DNA from: Dimorphilus gyrociliatus
Taxonomy: Eukaryota; Annelida; Polychaeta; Dinophilidae
DNA: 64,000 nucleotides
Direction: 5' to 3'
Assembly (NCBI GenBank): GCA_904063045.1
Contig: CAJFCJ010000016.1
Coordinates: 620,001-684,000 of the forward strand
Numbering within the stretch: the first letter of the stretch is position 1; each line of letters starts with the position of its first letter. Positions 12,701 through 28,100 of the stretch are shown piece by piece. The notes under the pieces are model-generated. The model ran no database searches and had not been told where the DNA came from. It saw only the letters and a list, made by a program, of their open reading frames with translations. Position numbers and translations under genes: made by a program.

Positions 12701-15700
12701 ATAACGATATATGACATATCTTCATCTCTCATATATCTAATCTATTTTCACCCATCGACCATTCCCTTAAACAATTACCAAAAATGCCCTTTCCCTTTCT
12801 TTCCCTTTGTTTTTTATATATCAAAAGTGCCATGATCTCGTAGACACTATATACTTCATTGTTTCCTATTTATTAAACACTTTTGTTATAAATACAATAC
12901 TAAACACATTCAGAATACATTTAGAGTTTCGCAAACATTCGAAAAAAAGTTCGTCACGTAATGTCTATTCTCTAAAAAGAATGACCTAATTGCGTATTGA
13001 ACTTTCTTAGAAGAATATAGAGCCTTCTTTTTATAAATGCGCTATTTAATTTACATTTATCATTATTATATACAGTAATAAAAAATTGTATATGCTCTTT
13101 TTAGATATAAAGTAGATTTAAGAGTCTATTATTGCTAGTAGAATATACTGTTGCTGACGTAAATCTTCAGCTATACCTATATTAGATTGTTACATTTGGT
13201 AATACGTTTTAGCAAATTTTATATCAGTCGATTGGGTTGGCTGGGAAGCAATTGTTGCCTTTGACACTTTTTTTCTCCCTTTAGGTATTGTTTGCTAACA
13301 AGTAAAGTTTCCTTGTTGTTTGTAATAGATTCTGTACTTCAAGGAATAAAGTGTAAAATTAGATTGTCTCTTTTCCTTGATATCTAAAAAACAGATACTG
13401 AATCAAACAGCTTATATTAAGCAAATTAGAGTTCAAAGAAATTCTCGATTGGTATTAAAACTTGATTTGAAAAAAAACTAAGCATTAACATTTCGTTTAT
13501 TGATAAATTACTGAATTATATCCTGGAAATGTTGATAAACCAAGATTTTCACTTATAAAAGTATTTTCAACCGGTGCAATTGCTATATCATATATTTTTG
13601 CTTATTGGTAAGAAATTAATTCACCAATTTATGGAGGTTTAACATTAGATTATCGAGATTTGACGAAAAAACATTGGAATTCCTCTAGATAATGGACATG
13701 ATCTCTCAACAAATAATTTCTATTAAAGATTTTGATGGATTTTGATTTTTTCGTAAAATATTAAAATATATAATCACGTGTTTATTAATTAAAATCAAGG
13801 AAAAGCTTTTTAACATTGGAAAATAATTAATACTTTTTTAAAATACGAAGATAATCCATTCTCAAAATATTTTTTTGCTATTATTGTCCCTTTTAATGAA
13901 ACTGATTAATTTTTTGGTAATCAGACAATCATATTCATAGTTGATCATTATTAATCTTTAAAATATATGGAAAATTAAAAGGTGTTGAGTATCCAGCTGT
14001 TCTGAATACCACTTACGTGAACCAACAGCCATAAAAAAAATGATTTGGCTTTGATAATATTCAGTCCTTAATCCAATAAACAAAATTCTTTCTTTTGTGA
14101 GTACTTAAAATGATTGATGATCATGTGATCAACATGAGTTAAAATATTTGGCATAATGGTATATGAGAATTAAACTCTTTCGATTAAATATTAACGATAC
14201 TTATGGTATTTTGGTAAGTGAAAAGCCATTTATATTCAAAAAACTAGGATACCTACTATGATGAAATTTCATCCTAAGCGTAGATTTGACTATGAGACTA
14301 TAAGAACATGAAATTGAAGATAATTTGACAATATTACAATAAATATGTTATATCATTAATAAGTACTTTAAAGACTATCAATAATTTGTTATGAATTCAT
14401 ACAAAAATGTAGAATGCTTTCATTACGGATTTCGGTATCAAACTTAAATTCCAAACAGTTCTTACAATACATAACACACAGTTCAAAGGTTTAATTTCAA
14501 TTGAACAATATAATTTGACTAAGTTGATATAGATTAAATGTGACTGAAATATGAATTATAATAAATGAACTCTATGTTCAAAAAAACTAATAATGAAATA
14601 TACAAAATACAGTATTCAATCTAGATGCTACGACACATCGAAAACATCCAACTGATATACTGGAATTGTGTGTAGTAAAGGCTAGTAGTACACCATAAGG
14701 AACAATCTGTTAGCTTCGTAACTGGATATTGAAACGTTCATAGAACTACTAGAAATAGGACTGAGAAATGATGTGGGATAATGAAACCAACTTGTGTAAT
14801 GATTACTGAATAGCTGGAAAATCAACTATTGATTGCATCAACTAATACAATATGGTAATCATTTGAAATTTACAAAAAAGGGTAATATGTTGTCTCTTGC
14901 CTATCGTATGGTCAACAAGCCACTTTTCCTAGCAAAAACGATTAGACTTGTTTTAGCTTTGTAATTTTAACTGCTGAGCTATCAACTATAGAACTGATAA
15001 AGTAGATTATATGTAAAGAATAAGTTGGCCCTACAGATGGAGACAGAAGCGGTTGTTAACGAGAGGTAATGATTCGATAAATTCCTTTCCAGTACAAAAT
15101 GGAAATGGGAAGTCTGAGAAAATATTTAAAAATATCAAAATATGAAGATATAAATATGGAACGGAGGAAATCTTTGAAACGAGATAACTGGCATATTTAT
15201 ATTCTTCCATCACATGAAACTCCCTTAATAAATGATGTTAAATGTTACAAAAGTATGGCAAAATGCAGCAAAATTGTCAATACTAGTTCAAATATAATAA
15301 TATTATAACAAACAGTCTTATTGATGGAGTACAGAGTATCTATTTTCCTTCGTTGGTTTACTGAGTTTTATAGACGAATACATCACATATTTTCTGAAAG
15401 TATTCTCTCTCTCTGTCTTTCTCTTTCTCTCTTTTCTGCTTATTCACTTTTAGTGTCGCTGATGACTGCATTATTCGTTCATCCATTGAATTGTGATATG
15501 TACATTCTTGAGATTATTGTATTTCTAATTCTTACTTTGTTTCAAAGTAGAGTATTGTTTAAAAATAGAATAATGACAAAATTAAGGTATAAAATATCCA
15601 ATATTTTCATTTAAAGAGTGTAAATTGGATAACGTTGAAAAGTGGAAATTAACATTTTGAATGTTCTATGATATAATTGAAGTATGTTTGTCAATGAAAA

Positions 15701-15883
15701 TTTGGGAAATGTAGAGTAGATAGGGTAATGTATCCCATCAGCTACATATACTGTATATATACCGTCTAGTGTATCTGTAATAATTTCATACGTAACAATA
15801 ATATATATTTACAAATGAAAAGCTAATACTCAATGCTGGCTGTAAAGAGTAGTTGTAAACTAAATAAGAATTTAGAAAGAAAA

Positions 15884-15928
<45 letters not shown>

Positions 15929-17454
15929 GCAATTTACCTTTACATCTAAAAGATCCACTGAATCAACAATTTAGATTGTAATTTGAATTCTAAATATACA
16001 GAGGACTATTACAAATAATTTAAATTAAAACCTTAATAACTATGTATGTGGGATGAAGAAGTGTATAGTAAAGAATATATATTCAAATTTACTATATAAT
16101 ATATATAAACTGTATATATATAGTATATTTATTCATTTAGAATTTTAGACTAAATAAAGGAGATATCGGAATAATAATAATAATAGAATTTATTCAAATA
16201 TTTAATCTTTTTTAGTCTTCTTTTATTTGTTTTCTACACTCGAAAAAATTCTTTTTACTATTCTAGAATTTCTTTGTTAAAAGGTCAAAAATAAAAAGAT
16301 AAAGAATTAATAAAAGAAAAATAAGAACAAAAACATAAAATGCATAGAAATTTCGTGGAAAAAGTAAAATGTACAAGTTTTGTTTTCTTCTCTTTTATCT
16401 TCTTTTCTTTTCGATATACATGCATTTTTCTTTTTCAAATAGTATTATATAATACAATAGACATTTCTCATAACCAATAAGGTAATTGACCATATAATAA
16501 TTAGTAGATATAGTATCTTTTTATATTGAAAGTTATAAAAAACAAATAAACAAAAAATAAAAACAAAACTTAATTAGCAAAGCAGTTAAAAAGGAATATT
16601 AGTAGGACGGAAAGAATACATATCTTTCGCTTTTTGTTATCATTATTATCGCTCATCTTATTATTTTCTTTTTATCATCATTTAAGAATAAGTCAAAGAG
16701 ACTCCAAGAGTTTTTATCATTCCGATATTTATGTTTGAAAAAGTTTATGTATTCTTCGTCTTTTGGAATATATACTTTATATAAAATATAGAAGTATATA
16801 CCCCTAAATTGTCCCCAAGAAATTATACATTTCACAGAGATTTACACATGCTTATACAATGTTTTTCATCAATATAATTACAGAACTGACTAGCCTTTGA
16901 AACCATGAAATTTTCGTTTCTTTTCTCTTTTCTGGTAACCTCGACTTTGTTGTTCTGGATTCGTAATGCGCCCAACTTATATCAATAATTTGCAGTTATT
17001 CAATTAAACGTATTTTTAGGAAAAACAAATGGAAAAACGAAAAATTAGCAGTGGAATTAGAAATGAAAAGTTAAAATAACATAACTAAAAGATGTAGAAG
17101 AAGCATTGTTTCTTTTTCTTTATCATTCGGTTTGTCTTGTTTCTTTTTTTATACTTCGTTTTGTGTTATAATATTCTCTTTCCTTTGTGTCAAGTGGCAA
17201 AATAGAAGAGATTTCCAAAAAAAAATGAAGAGAAAACATAACAGAACGACTAAACCGATTTAATTATTCAATACAGATAGAGAAGGAGAGAGAGAGATAA
17301 ATAGATAAGCAGAGAAAGGGTTACAGAAGAGAGAGAGAGAGAGATTAAGAAAGTATTTAAAATATTTCACTTTTTCTCTTCTTACTTTAGTCTTCTCATT
17401 TAAATAGTTTTAGAGTTTAACTTTACAAGAAAGAAATCAACTTGTTAAAATTTC
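12701..17454. other. Intergenic region, about 4.75 kb
   Basis: No intact gene was recognised between the LRR/EF-hand stop and the UNC5 stop. From about 13200 to 15300 the sequence lacks the polypurine and (TA)n runs common elsewhere and looks like degraded complex sequence, possibly a decayed mobile element. From 15300 on it is low-complexity, with (GA)n at 15889-15924 and TATACTGTATA at 15747-15757. Open frames at 15099-15308 and 15321-15614 show no family resemblance. Confidence 0.55.
15889..15924. repeat. (GA)18 microsatellite
   Basis: Uninterrupted GA dinucleotide run on the + strand. Confidence 0.95.
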
Positions 17455-20400
17455 TTACAGCCACGCTCCAGCCTCTTTTTCTATTAAGGCGGCTGCATCA
17501 GTTCGTCCCATAACTCTTAAACAGTTCATTAATTCACCAACTGAATTTGTATCGGTTTGGCGGGCTTCCCATAATTGTAAAATTTGCTCTGTTGGGCTTA
17601 TTTTATTTGTAAAATAGGTGGCATATCTGTCAACTGCTAATCTTTGCGCTAACATCCTCCAATCGTTACCCCTTGGTTGTGGTACATCCAACAAGCTACA
17701 AAGATGCTTCTTTGTTGTTGCTGATAGCCTAAAATTATTTATTAAATGACCATTTGAAGATAGGATAGCCGTTCTTGGTGATTTCCTGGATTCGGTTGAG
17801 ATAAACAGAGTCTGTTGGTCTCCGTCAACCTGATAGATATGAAGAGCGCATGATAAAGGAGAATGAGTAGCACCGGCTGAATAATTGAGTTGTTCAAATG
17901 TGAATGAACAATTTAAGCTATACGGAGCATTCCATACATGGTCCTCTGGAATTTGTTGCGAAGAAACTTTCGATTTCCAACCAATTCCTTTTACATCCTC
18001 AATTAAAACGCACAAATTTCCAGAAGTATATTGGAACAGTAATTGATGTGGTTCACATAATAAATCTCCTCCTAATTTCGTTTCAACGTTCATAACCTCC
18101 TAGTTTTGGTAGAAAAACAAAATCTCATGAGAAATTTATAATACAGATGGCACTAGTAATATAAAGTATCTGCATGTATAGTATATATAGAAAGCATAAA
18201 TCGTTGCTTTTTGTACTTTTTTAGCCTTGATCATTCAAAGAGAGAAGAACCTAAAGTTTCTAAACTTTATTGGTTTCGTAATTTTTCAGCGAATATTACA
18301 TATATACGTAATAAAAGCCTAATTTATCTATCATTGAGGTAAGAAAAACCTTAAAAAAGAAGGTCTTATGCAACCTTCTACAAAAGAATGTTTTCATACA
18401 AAGCTGGCGTTAAATTCTTGTAATCATTGTTAAGAAAAAAAGAGGTTGAAGGGGGAAAAAACGTTATCAAAACTATGCGAACGTTTTCATATGGGCTCTA
18501 ATTATATTTTAGTCCTACACATTGACCTATATTCAATATAAAAAAGAACGTTAGAAATTCAAGTTAACAAGGAGAAAATAAAGGACGATTAAGTATGAAA
18601 AGAACAGAATGGATTAAATTATCCGTACAGAAGAAAGGTTGACAGATGTCAGCAAAACTATTTTCCATAAAAAAAAGTATCAAATAGGTGTCGCTACTAG
18701 ATAGAGAAAGACGCAAAATTTTTCGTCTACCCTCATGGGAATATTAGATAAAAAAACCGTTAAATAATTAAAAACCCGCTGTGCGTCAATAATACAATTA
18801 ATATTATAAAAAAAATACTTTTAATAGATATTTTTTAATAAATTCTTTATAATATATGGTTCTTATAAGCACTTCAACCTATCGGTCATAGCCTAGGGGC
18901 TATCATCATCAATCATGCTAATTAGAGCTGCTTTTTTATACTTTAAACGAAATTCAACAACAGAATAAAATGTCGGTGATTGGATTTTTTTTTTTAATAT
19001 TAAAATAGCTATGTATACTATTCAAATATAAAGATATAACATTACTATATATTACACACTTCAGTAGGCCTATTTATGGAAGAAAATGAAAAAAGTTACA
19101 GTTTAATACTTTAGCTTTCTTTAAGCCAGATGATCAAAGTAAGCTTCATTAGATTTCATATCATATTCTTAAGTACATAGAGTAATTTTTATTTACTCGA
19201 CTATTTGTCCAATAGGAAATTCATAAACTACAGAAGATTGCATATACAGCCTAGAGCAAAAGCCTTTCAAACGTTAAACTGCTTAAGCGTTTCTTATTTC
19301 ATTCATTTGCGTAAACATTTAAAGTAGTTTTGAAGGTTAATTAGGTCAAAGATAGGTTAAGAGATAAAGATTAACTTACTTCCAAAGCGCATTGCGTGTC
19401 GTGGACAACGTAGAGACGAACGTTATAATCGGGAGGTGAACTCTGAGAAAAGGCGACGACCTTTAATAATTTCACAGCCTTCCCAGTCGGTTCGCCGAGT
19501 AGGGTGTACTTCCTTAAACAATCCGTCATCACGTGACAGCGTTCAGCGTCCATCTGCACGTATAGAGGCGTCTCCGTCTCCTCCCCGACGGTAACGGCCC
19601 ACTGATCGCTGCAGAGCGTCACTCTCCAATTACCGTGCTTCAATGAGGCGCAATGCTCGAAGGAGAGAACAACGGGTTTCTTTAAATTAACCCTGGACGG
19701 TCCTAACTCTATTACTGGCCCCAATATCGTCTGACCTGGACGGACTATGGGCCTTTCATCCCTGCAAACACTGAGAAATATTTCCTCCACTTGTTCCAGA
19801 CTTCCCTCAGCAACTGTTAATGTAACTCCCGCAAGTTGTAGTCTACCTCCCGAAGGACCTAGCGACGCCCATGTACTGCCTTCTTTTGCATTTACCTCAG
19901 AGTATAGAGCAGAAATGGGTCGTTTTGTTGATGCTTCTATAAAAATATAAATAAAATAGGTTAAAAAATCTAAATCTACAGTTTATAAAAACAAGTTTCC
20001 CTTCTTTATATATACATTAAAAAAAGGAATTACCTGAGAAATTATTGGTTAAAACAGTTTGAGTAATATCAGGTGGATCCACTTTGATAAAGTTTCTTCT
20101 CTTTTTTCTTTCTCGTCTTCTCCAAATTACTACGGGCGTCGCCAGAGCAATTGTTACTAGAAGCGTAACTGCTAGGCCTAAAGCCACTAACAACCCGACT
20201 TTCTTAGCTAGAGAAAAAAAAAGGAAAAAATAAAGCGGATGCTAGAAAAGAACGTAATGTGTACAAAAGCTCTAGAGTATATATCAAAGCGAATGCAAAC
20301 TTTTCCATCGATTGTTTGCGTAAGGAGACGCCGATAGTCACCGTATGCCGATTTTTTTTTTCAAATACCCTTATCTCAATTAATTTCTTCTCTCTTCTCT

Positions 20401-23400
20401 TCAATTTCCTCATCTATCTTTTAGTGATAATCTTTTCACTTGAATTTTAATAATCCCTACAATACTATAAAACCAATTAACTTATTTATATTAAGCGCTA
20501 CTCTTACTTATAAAGATTTAAAATTGAATGGTTTTTTTTACGTTTGCATGAACAATTTGACAAAAGAGACCTGCATTTTCTCCAATTATTAACTCGCACG
20601 ATTTGGCACAATCCTATTTTTCTAAAACGGATTAAACCATTCGCTAGATGGCGTAAAGGAATTTATCAGAAAAACCTTTGCTCCTGTGAGTTTTTTAGTA
20701 TCTTTTTCTTATTAATTAGTTTGTCTAATGTACTTTAAAGCGTTCGGATTTTCCGGTGCATTGAGCAAGATAAAAGGGACGTTTCGTGATAAACTATTAC
20801 GAAGCAACTGTAACTCTTAACGAAAACAGCGTCTTTCAACAAGAAATCCGTATAGGCTTACAATTCAAACAGAAAATAAAGGAAAAGAAAAACGTACCAT
20901 TGTCGCCCTGCTGAAAGCGAGGCTGTTTCGAATGGAAGCCACCTGTAAAGTGGAACTAGTGTAAACAGTCTAATTGTTGATTTAAAGGCTTAGAGGGGGG
21001 AAAGAATCTATATAAACTATATATATACTTACGTCTACACATTCCCCCCGTGCAATTCCTAGCTTGAGAATCGACGCCTAAGCATCTATTTCCGCGATGC
21101 TTTGGAGGGGGATTATCGCAAATGCGAGTACGTATTCTGTTACACGAAGCTAGACAACTCGACCATGGCGTCCAATAACTCCATTGACCATTAACTGAAA
21201 CAAATAATTACGTTATTAATTTTTTATTAGTTTTAATAATTAAACCATTTAATTATATAATCTATTGTGATTCATTTGCGTGGTCTACACAGTATATATA
21301 TATATGCTTATATAAGTATCATTATGTATTCATTTATAGGTTCAGTCAGACCTAAATGAACCATAGGTTCTTAACAAGTTCTAGTTGAGATAAGAGCGAG
21401 GAAACTGTAATCAATAACATATTATGAAACACTGGAGAAAACTTTCTCTTAGGAGAAGAAGTAACTTGTCCAACAGAGGGCGTAGCTTATAATATGAATA
21501 TATACTGTATATATATATATTATTTATCTATGCCACTGATAAAAAGATGGAATAGAATAGAACCAAAAAGGAATATGGTGGAAAAATCATTTAAAAGGTT
21601 ATGGAAGCACCGTAAAAGTGCATTAATTTTACATTGTATGATGTTATTTGTTTTGGGAATTGTCCCGTTTAGGGAGCAATGATTACCGCATAAATTTATG
21701 ATTAATTCTGTTCGCTTTTGGACCGCTTAAGCCTCAAAGTCTTTAGAAATATAGACATAAAAAAAATAAGAGGGAGAGGGATGGGAAGAGGAGGAATCGA
21801 GAGGAACAGGAGAGAAAAAGGATATTTGAGCATCTCTCTTTCAATCTTGTTTTTCTTCTTCTTTTCATGAACAAAGAGTCTTCCTTTCCTATTAAAATAT
21901 TTTCTTTTTCTCATTCCCTAATCCCTTACGCGACATAACTATATACCTGATATATTTTCTCTGTCTATATATACAACATAAAACTGTCACTAGTCAATGT
22001 GTTCTGTCATTGAGATTTTTTTTTCAACTTTTGTTGTAGGACCATCTGGTTTATAAAGAAATACTTAAAAGACTTTTATATAAATGCAAGTACGATAAGA
22101 AATAAAGCAATGTTTTCGTTTATTTCGTAAAAGCTACATCCCCTGATAATAATTTTTGAAGATTGCGATTGAACGTCTCAAAGGTGGAAAAAAATTCTCT
22201 TATTTTAAGACACTTCACAAGTTTTCTTATCTCAGCAGACGTAGTCCCCAGGGTGGATCTTGAAAAAACTCTCGCTAGCAAAATCTAACAGAGATCTCAG
22301 ATGTTTTAAACGATAATGAACAGAAGCACCATTAAAAAAAATGAGGGGGTCTGACTGGTTGTCTAAACTTTCTTCAAAAGTTCCAACAGTGCCGCTTAAA
22401 ACAGGGAAAAACCGATGCGAAAGGAATATTTCGATCGCTACCTCGATAAGAGAGGAAGAACTGGAGGGGGTCTGAGTTTAAGTTACGTAATAATTCGATA
22501 TTTAAACGCACCTGCACGGGGCGGTGGCTCCCATAAAAAGGAGGACGTTGATAAGAATCAGTGGCTGGGGGGGTGATTTCTAGCCAGACTGCTAAAAGTC
22601 GTGTTTTGTGTATATTCTATACAGACTTTGCAATTCTCTAACAATATATATTTATATAGTTAATGTATATTGGATTAATAAAAATAAGTATTTAAAAAAT
22701 AGCTCATAATAAGGCATAGTGATTAAATTAATAACCGTACTAATATATTCTTTCAGCAGATGTTGGAATGAGAGAAAGAAAGAGAGAAGAGTAAAAGAGC
22801 GGGAGAGACGAAGATAGAAAGAAGAGAAAAGTAGGAGAAATAGAAGAGAAACTTGCCGAACAACAGATGTTTGGCAGATCTGGGACGATGGTGATTGTTC
22901 GCGAAGGGGTTATTAAGTATGAACTGGGAATTGTGGACAAAGAAATTTAATTTTGGATGAGTGTTTTTAAACCATTCTTACATACTATAGAAACTATTTG
23001 TATACAATATAGTATTATTTTGCGGGTACCAACTGCACTAAACAAAGACTTTAAGCGAAGGATCTCTACTATGTGATCTGTTTAGGATTTACCATTAAAA
23101 CCATTAGTTTAAGCGTTGAAATAAAAACCAAATATTTGAATAAATCGGTGATTTGGGAATTCTATTTTATTTTATTTTTCACTGCAAAAGATGTTTTATG
23201 TTAGATAAGAATTTTTGTAAACAACCACACACTTAGACCATCATCACTCCATCAGAAACCTTTTAAACTAGTAAAATATATTTATATATAGTTATAAACT
23301 ACATAGTAGTTTTATAATATTGATCCATCTCTTTTTTATTCGCTAGTAAATAAGTTAACGATTATGTGTACTATGGTGAGGCTAGGGTTAAAGGGTTGTT

Positions 23401-25097
23401 ATAAGCCGTAATTGAAAGAAGATCAAATGGAGGAGGAACACTTTGATAAATATTCCAAGCAAATTATGTTATAAGGTTATAGACGGAAGTAATATTAGAC
23501 CCATTAGGTAAGTTACAGTCACTTTGTAGCCCTCTTTCTCGATTTCCTAGGAATTTGTAGGGAGCTATAGCAGAAATACTAAAGGTATGTTAAGGTTATG
23601 GGAAAAAGTTTAAAAGGTTATCACTCTTACATTATAATTAACTTTTCATTTTCATGCGGAAAAAAAAACGAAATTTAATATATCGGCTATGAAGATAAAT
23701 GACAAGAAGAGAGAGCGAGAGAGAGAAGGCTTAAAAAACATCCTAAACCTTTACTTTTTCTATCTGGGTCTGCCTTTCTCCCCCTCCCTCAAATCCTTCC
23801 ACCCTTCAGTAGTTTTTCTACTCCTCCTCTTCCTTGTTCCTATTCTCTTTTAGCATTTTAAAAAGAAGAATTAACTCGAGCCATTGCGTTATTTGAATGG
23901 TTCAAAATGGAAAATTTTTTTTTATCCATTTCAATCCTAACTAACAACAAATATTTGTCAACATATTGCATATACTATATATATAGTATACTGTATATAA
24001 ACTCCTCTATAAAATACAACAATTGGAAAAAGAGTGTGGAAAAGAAACATAAAATAGAAACATAAAGACAACATTAAACTGTCGTTTTTTCACATTTATA
24101 AGTCGTTTTAATTTTCTACGCCATAAAATTTGCTCTAAATACATTTCCTTTTTTCTTATAATATAAAAAAAGAAAGAAAAGAGGGAGGTGGAAAAAGTAG
24201 AGGGTGGCAGTAATAGTTTAAGAATAAAGTATCCAAAAAAGTGTTAAAACTACAAGGCCTTTTTTGTCATTATTTATACTTATTGAACCTAAATAGTTCC
24301 TTTTGTATATATTTTTATTCAACAAAATAGCCAATTTTAATGAATATAAGCATAAACTTTACTATTTTACCAACTTTTACGCTTTCTTTTCTCTCTTTCT
24401 TTTTTTTTCTTTCCTCCTTAGAATCTTAAAGTTTCAACTAAGCCCTTTTTCAAACAGAACCAAACAAGAGAGATAGTAATATTATATTAGGAATTACAAT
24501 ATTTAAAAAGAAAGATTAATCGTTTGACGGATTTTTTTTAAGTTTGTTTTTTCTCTATTCTTTCTTTTCTTTCTTTTTTATGTTCACTATTTATAATTCT
24601 CTTTTGTTTACAGCCGTCAGCGCTTACTTGGACGATAATTGTACAGCTAGAGAGATAGGAAGGGGAGGTGTTATAAATAGTAGGTGAGAAAGATTGGTAG
24701 GAGGGCTGCTGACTATAAAGGAGTGAAAGTCAGTAAGAGAGAGAATAAGGAGGAAAAAGAGAAAAATTACGCCAAGCATCTGTTTTCACTGGATAGCTTT
24801 AGGACAGAAAAATGTTTCAAATTAAAACATTCCCTTTCTTCCCTTTCTTCATTGATTCCATTTAAAGATCATCTTGGGAACATTTTGGTTACTGATTACA
24901 ACCAAAAAAAGAAAAAAAGATATAAATCTACGAGTTTGTAGGGATGGATAGAAAAAAAGAGGAAAAAAACTTAGTAAACCCCCCTTATTTATTATCACAT
25001 AAATTAAAGGAACCATATGTGTTTCTCTCTCTTTTTAGAGTAATTCAGTAATGCTCTCAAGTAAAATCAATAAGCGGCGTTTATTTTTATACTAATA

Positions 25098-25145
<48 letters not shown>

Positions 25146-28100
25146 TATATATAATATGAAATCTTCTTATATATTTAATGATATGTATTCATGTTAAATT
25201 TTCTAATATTACTTATATTACGCTATATAAGTTTAAAGCTATAAAGGAGATGGTTTTGTTTTCTTTTTGCCAATTGTTTAATGGTCATTCGGCGTGTATA
25301 CATTTCTAATAAATTGATTTTCACTTTAATTTCATGGACGAAAGTACATAGGATATTTTTGCATGTATTATTCCTATATTGTACAACGTAGTACATTCTA
25401 CTAAGATATAAATGTTATTAAGCCTATTTGAAAAGCTGTTTCCTTTACAGACAACAGAAAAAACCAAAATGTACATTTATTTTCCAACCGACTTTTATAA
25501 AAAAAAACTTATAGTTTAACTTTTTCCTTTCTTTCAACAAAAGTTTTGCGGTATTTTGCTGTATTTATATATCTACTTTTTTAATCTGACGTAACCTAAT
25601 TTCTAGATGTTAGCTCCTCTTTACTCTATTTTTTATTATATTTATTTATTTTATAAGAACCTTCAACAGGTGGTTACGCAACAGCCCTGAAGAGTACTAT
25701 CTTTGACAGTTTAATGACGCTTTAAATGTCATCTTTTGCTAGAATCTGTGCGTTTTATGTATGTGAATTGCTGATAAAAGAAGAAGTGAAAGAAAGAGCG
25801 GCAAAGAAGAGAGCGAAAAGAGAAAGAAAGTGAACGCATAGATATGATATATAATAGAGAAATAAAATAGTCTCCCTTGTCTGTTCTTAGGCCTATTCTT
25901 TGCTTAAAAAATATTTATAGCCGTAAACCATATTTTATCTCCTTTGTTAAGTACCCTTTGAAAACTAAAATAGAACACGTAATACATCCTTACACTAATA
26001 ATGTTAAGGATAGAAAAAACAAATTAGAACCCCGGAACCCTTCGGCTATCTGGTGTTAGTACAATCCGAGGTCTATTTCAAAACTGGTTCGTTAAATTTT
26101 CAGAAAAGGAACGTTTAAATTGAGCTGTGGGGGCAGACTTAAGGGGCGGTCAAGAATGGTATCGTTTAGGGAGAGGTTGGAATTCATTTTCAGGGCTGGT
26201 ATTTTATGCAATCGTGACGAGAAGAGAGATCTGCGTGATTTTATCTAGCGTATGGTAACAGCGGTTACCTTGGTGGGAGAGGTGGTGATGGTGGCGGTCG
26301 GCAGAGGGGGTGGGAAGAGGGGGCAATGAAAAACGACTTGTACTAACCAACCATAACGACAAGCCGCCATACCACCAATAAATCATTCTACCAATTACCC
26401 AAAACAATTATTTACCTCCCTTACCGCCCTTTTTCGCCTCTTATTCGTCAACCTTAGTTACTATCTTTCGTCTTTTCAGAAGCGCATATTTGACCACCAT
26501 CACGCATCGTAAATCGGGTATTAAGCAATCAATAATCCACTTACCGGAACAAATACTTGTACACTCCTCAACAGACGATCCTTTGCAGTATCCTTTACAT
26601 GTTCTTCTTCTCTGTCCTTTACCACATTTTGACGAACATGGACCCCATTCTGACCACGTGCCAGTAAATTCGGCTACTTTAACAATAGCTCCACCGCTCG
26701 TCCTATTTCCCGCAACGTTTTCTGCTCTACAAGTATAGTTTCCGCTATCCGTTAATTTAGCATTTGAAATAAGTAGATAGTTGTTATAGTGACTCTTTCT
26801 GACTCTTGATGTAAGCTTCACGACGCTACCATCCTTAAACCATGTGATCTGTAAATTATATTAGATTTTAGAATCTAAATTTCATTGTTTAATCTTATTA
26901 TCCCTTTTACTTCCCTTCGAAGATTAATAAAGAATTATTTAAAAAGAACCGGAAGTACAAAAAATATACTTTAATTGATGAATATTTAATAGCCGAAGAA
27001 TGATGACAAAGTAATTATCAAGTAATAGAAGAAAAATAGCTAATAAATATCTTTTTATGGTCGTTTCTACATTCTTTATACATATATACAGTATATGTAT
27101 ATATATATGTGTGTGTTTACTATATATCTCCTTTTTTCAACCTACTACTTCCATTTACGTAATAGGCGTCTATTCAAGCTATTCATTTGTTGCACATTAA
27201 CATTATTGTTTATAATTAGTTCATGATGTGATATTTTTTCAACTGAGTAAGCAGCAAAAGAGCCTGAATAAAAAAAATTGCTATCAAATAGTAAACAATT
27301 TTTCAGTGGCCTTTCAGTAAACACTATTCATCTGAAATAGCTTTTGACTGTGCTCTCGAGTTATGCAACCAGTCCTTATATTCCTTTTATGATCAATTAT
27401 TTATTGGACGCCTTTATGGCGTTGGCCAATAGAGAGATATGAACTTTAAACAACGAGCCTGACAAGATGTTTTTTTATTGTCTTTGTTATTTGGGGCGGT
27501 AGTATAAGAGTGTCTTATCTTTATATTGTTAAAGGGATTAAGGAACGGTGAAAGTACTTGAAAAAAATCTTTTGATGACAGTAAGCATATCTTTACTTAT
27601 TTAATCATATACTAAGCTTAAATACTTTCTAAGTGGCTTAATATATTGCACAACTCTCAGTTTACCAAATGAATGCATTCATAAAGAAATGATATTTCTT
27701 ATTATAATTGTAAATTTGTTCTTGAATTTCTACATTCATCTTATTTGCTCACCTGCTCAAATTAACGATTCGTGCAATAAAAGTGTAAAAAGAAAGTGGG
27801 TACTTGGCACCGGCTGCCATTGACTTTGCCAAATAATCATAACATTTGCATTACCACGGAATCCTTACATGTTAACGCTAGGAATATCACGTGATGCGTG
27901 TCTAATTTTTTTCCTAGAGAGATTTTTACAACCTTCTTTGTTTTGTTTTTTTTGTTGGAAACAATATTGAGGAGTTATGCTTCTTTATTTTTTTTATCTC
28001 ACTCACTCAGTTGCTTCCTTCTTCTCCTCTCCTTTTACTCTCTCTTTCTCTTTCTAACTCTATCTATATTTATTTATATACTTCCTACTTTCATATCTAT

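Noticed and set aside
13670-13730. Intact Maverick/Polinton DNA polymerase B
   Set aside because: Only a faint RDHxH-like match is present, with stops nearby, and downstream polymerase motifs could not be found. Kept only as a low-interest finding.
15321-15614. 97-codon open frame on +
   Set aside because: Leu/Ser/Phe low-complexity translation of a CT-rich tract. No start context, splice sites or homology.
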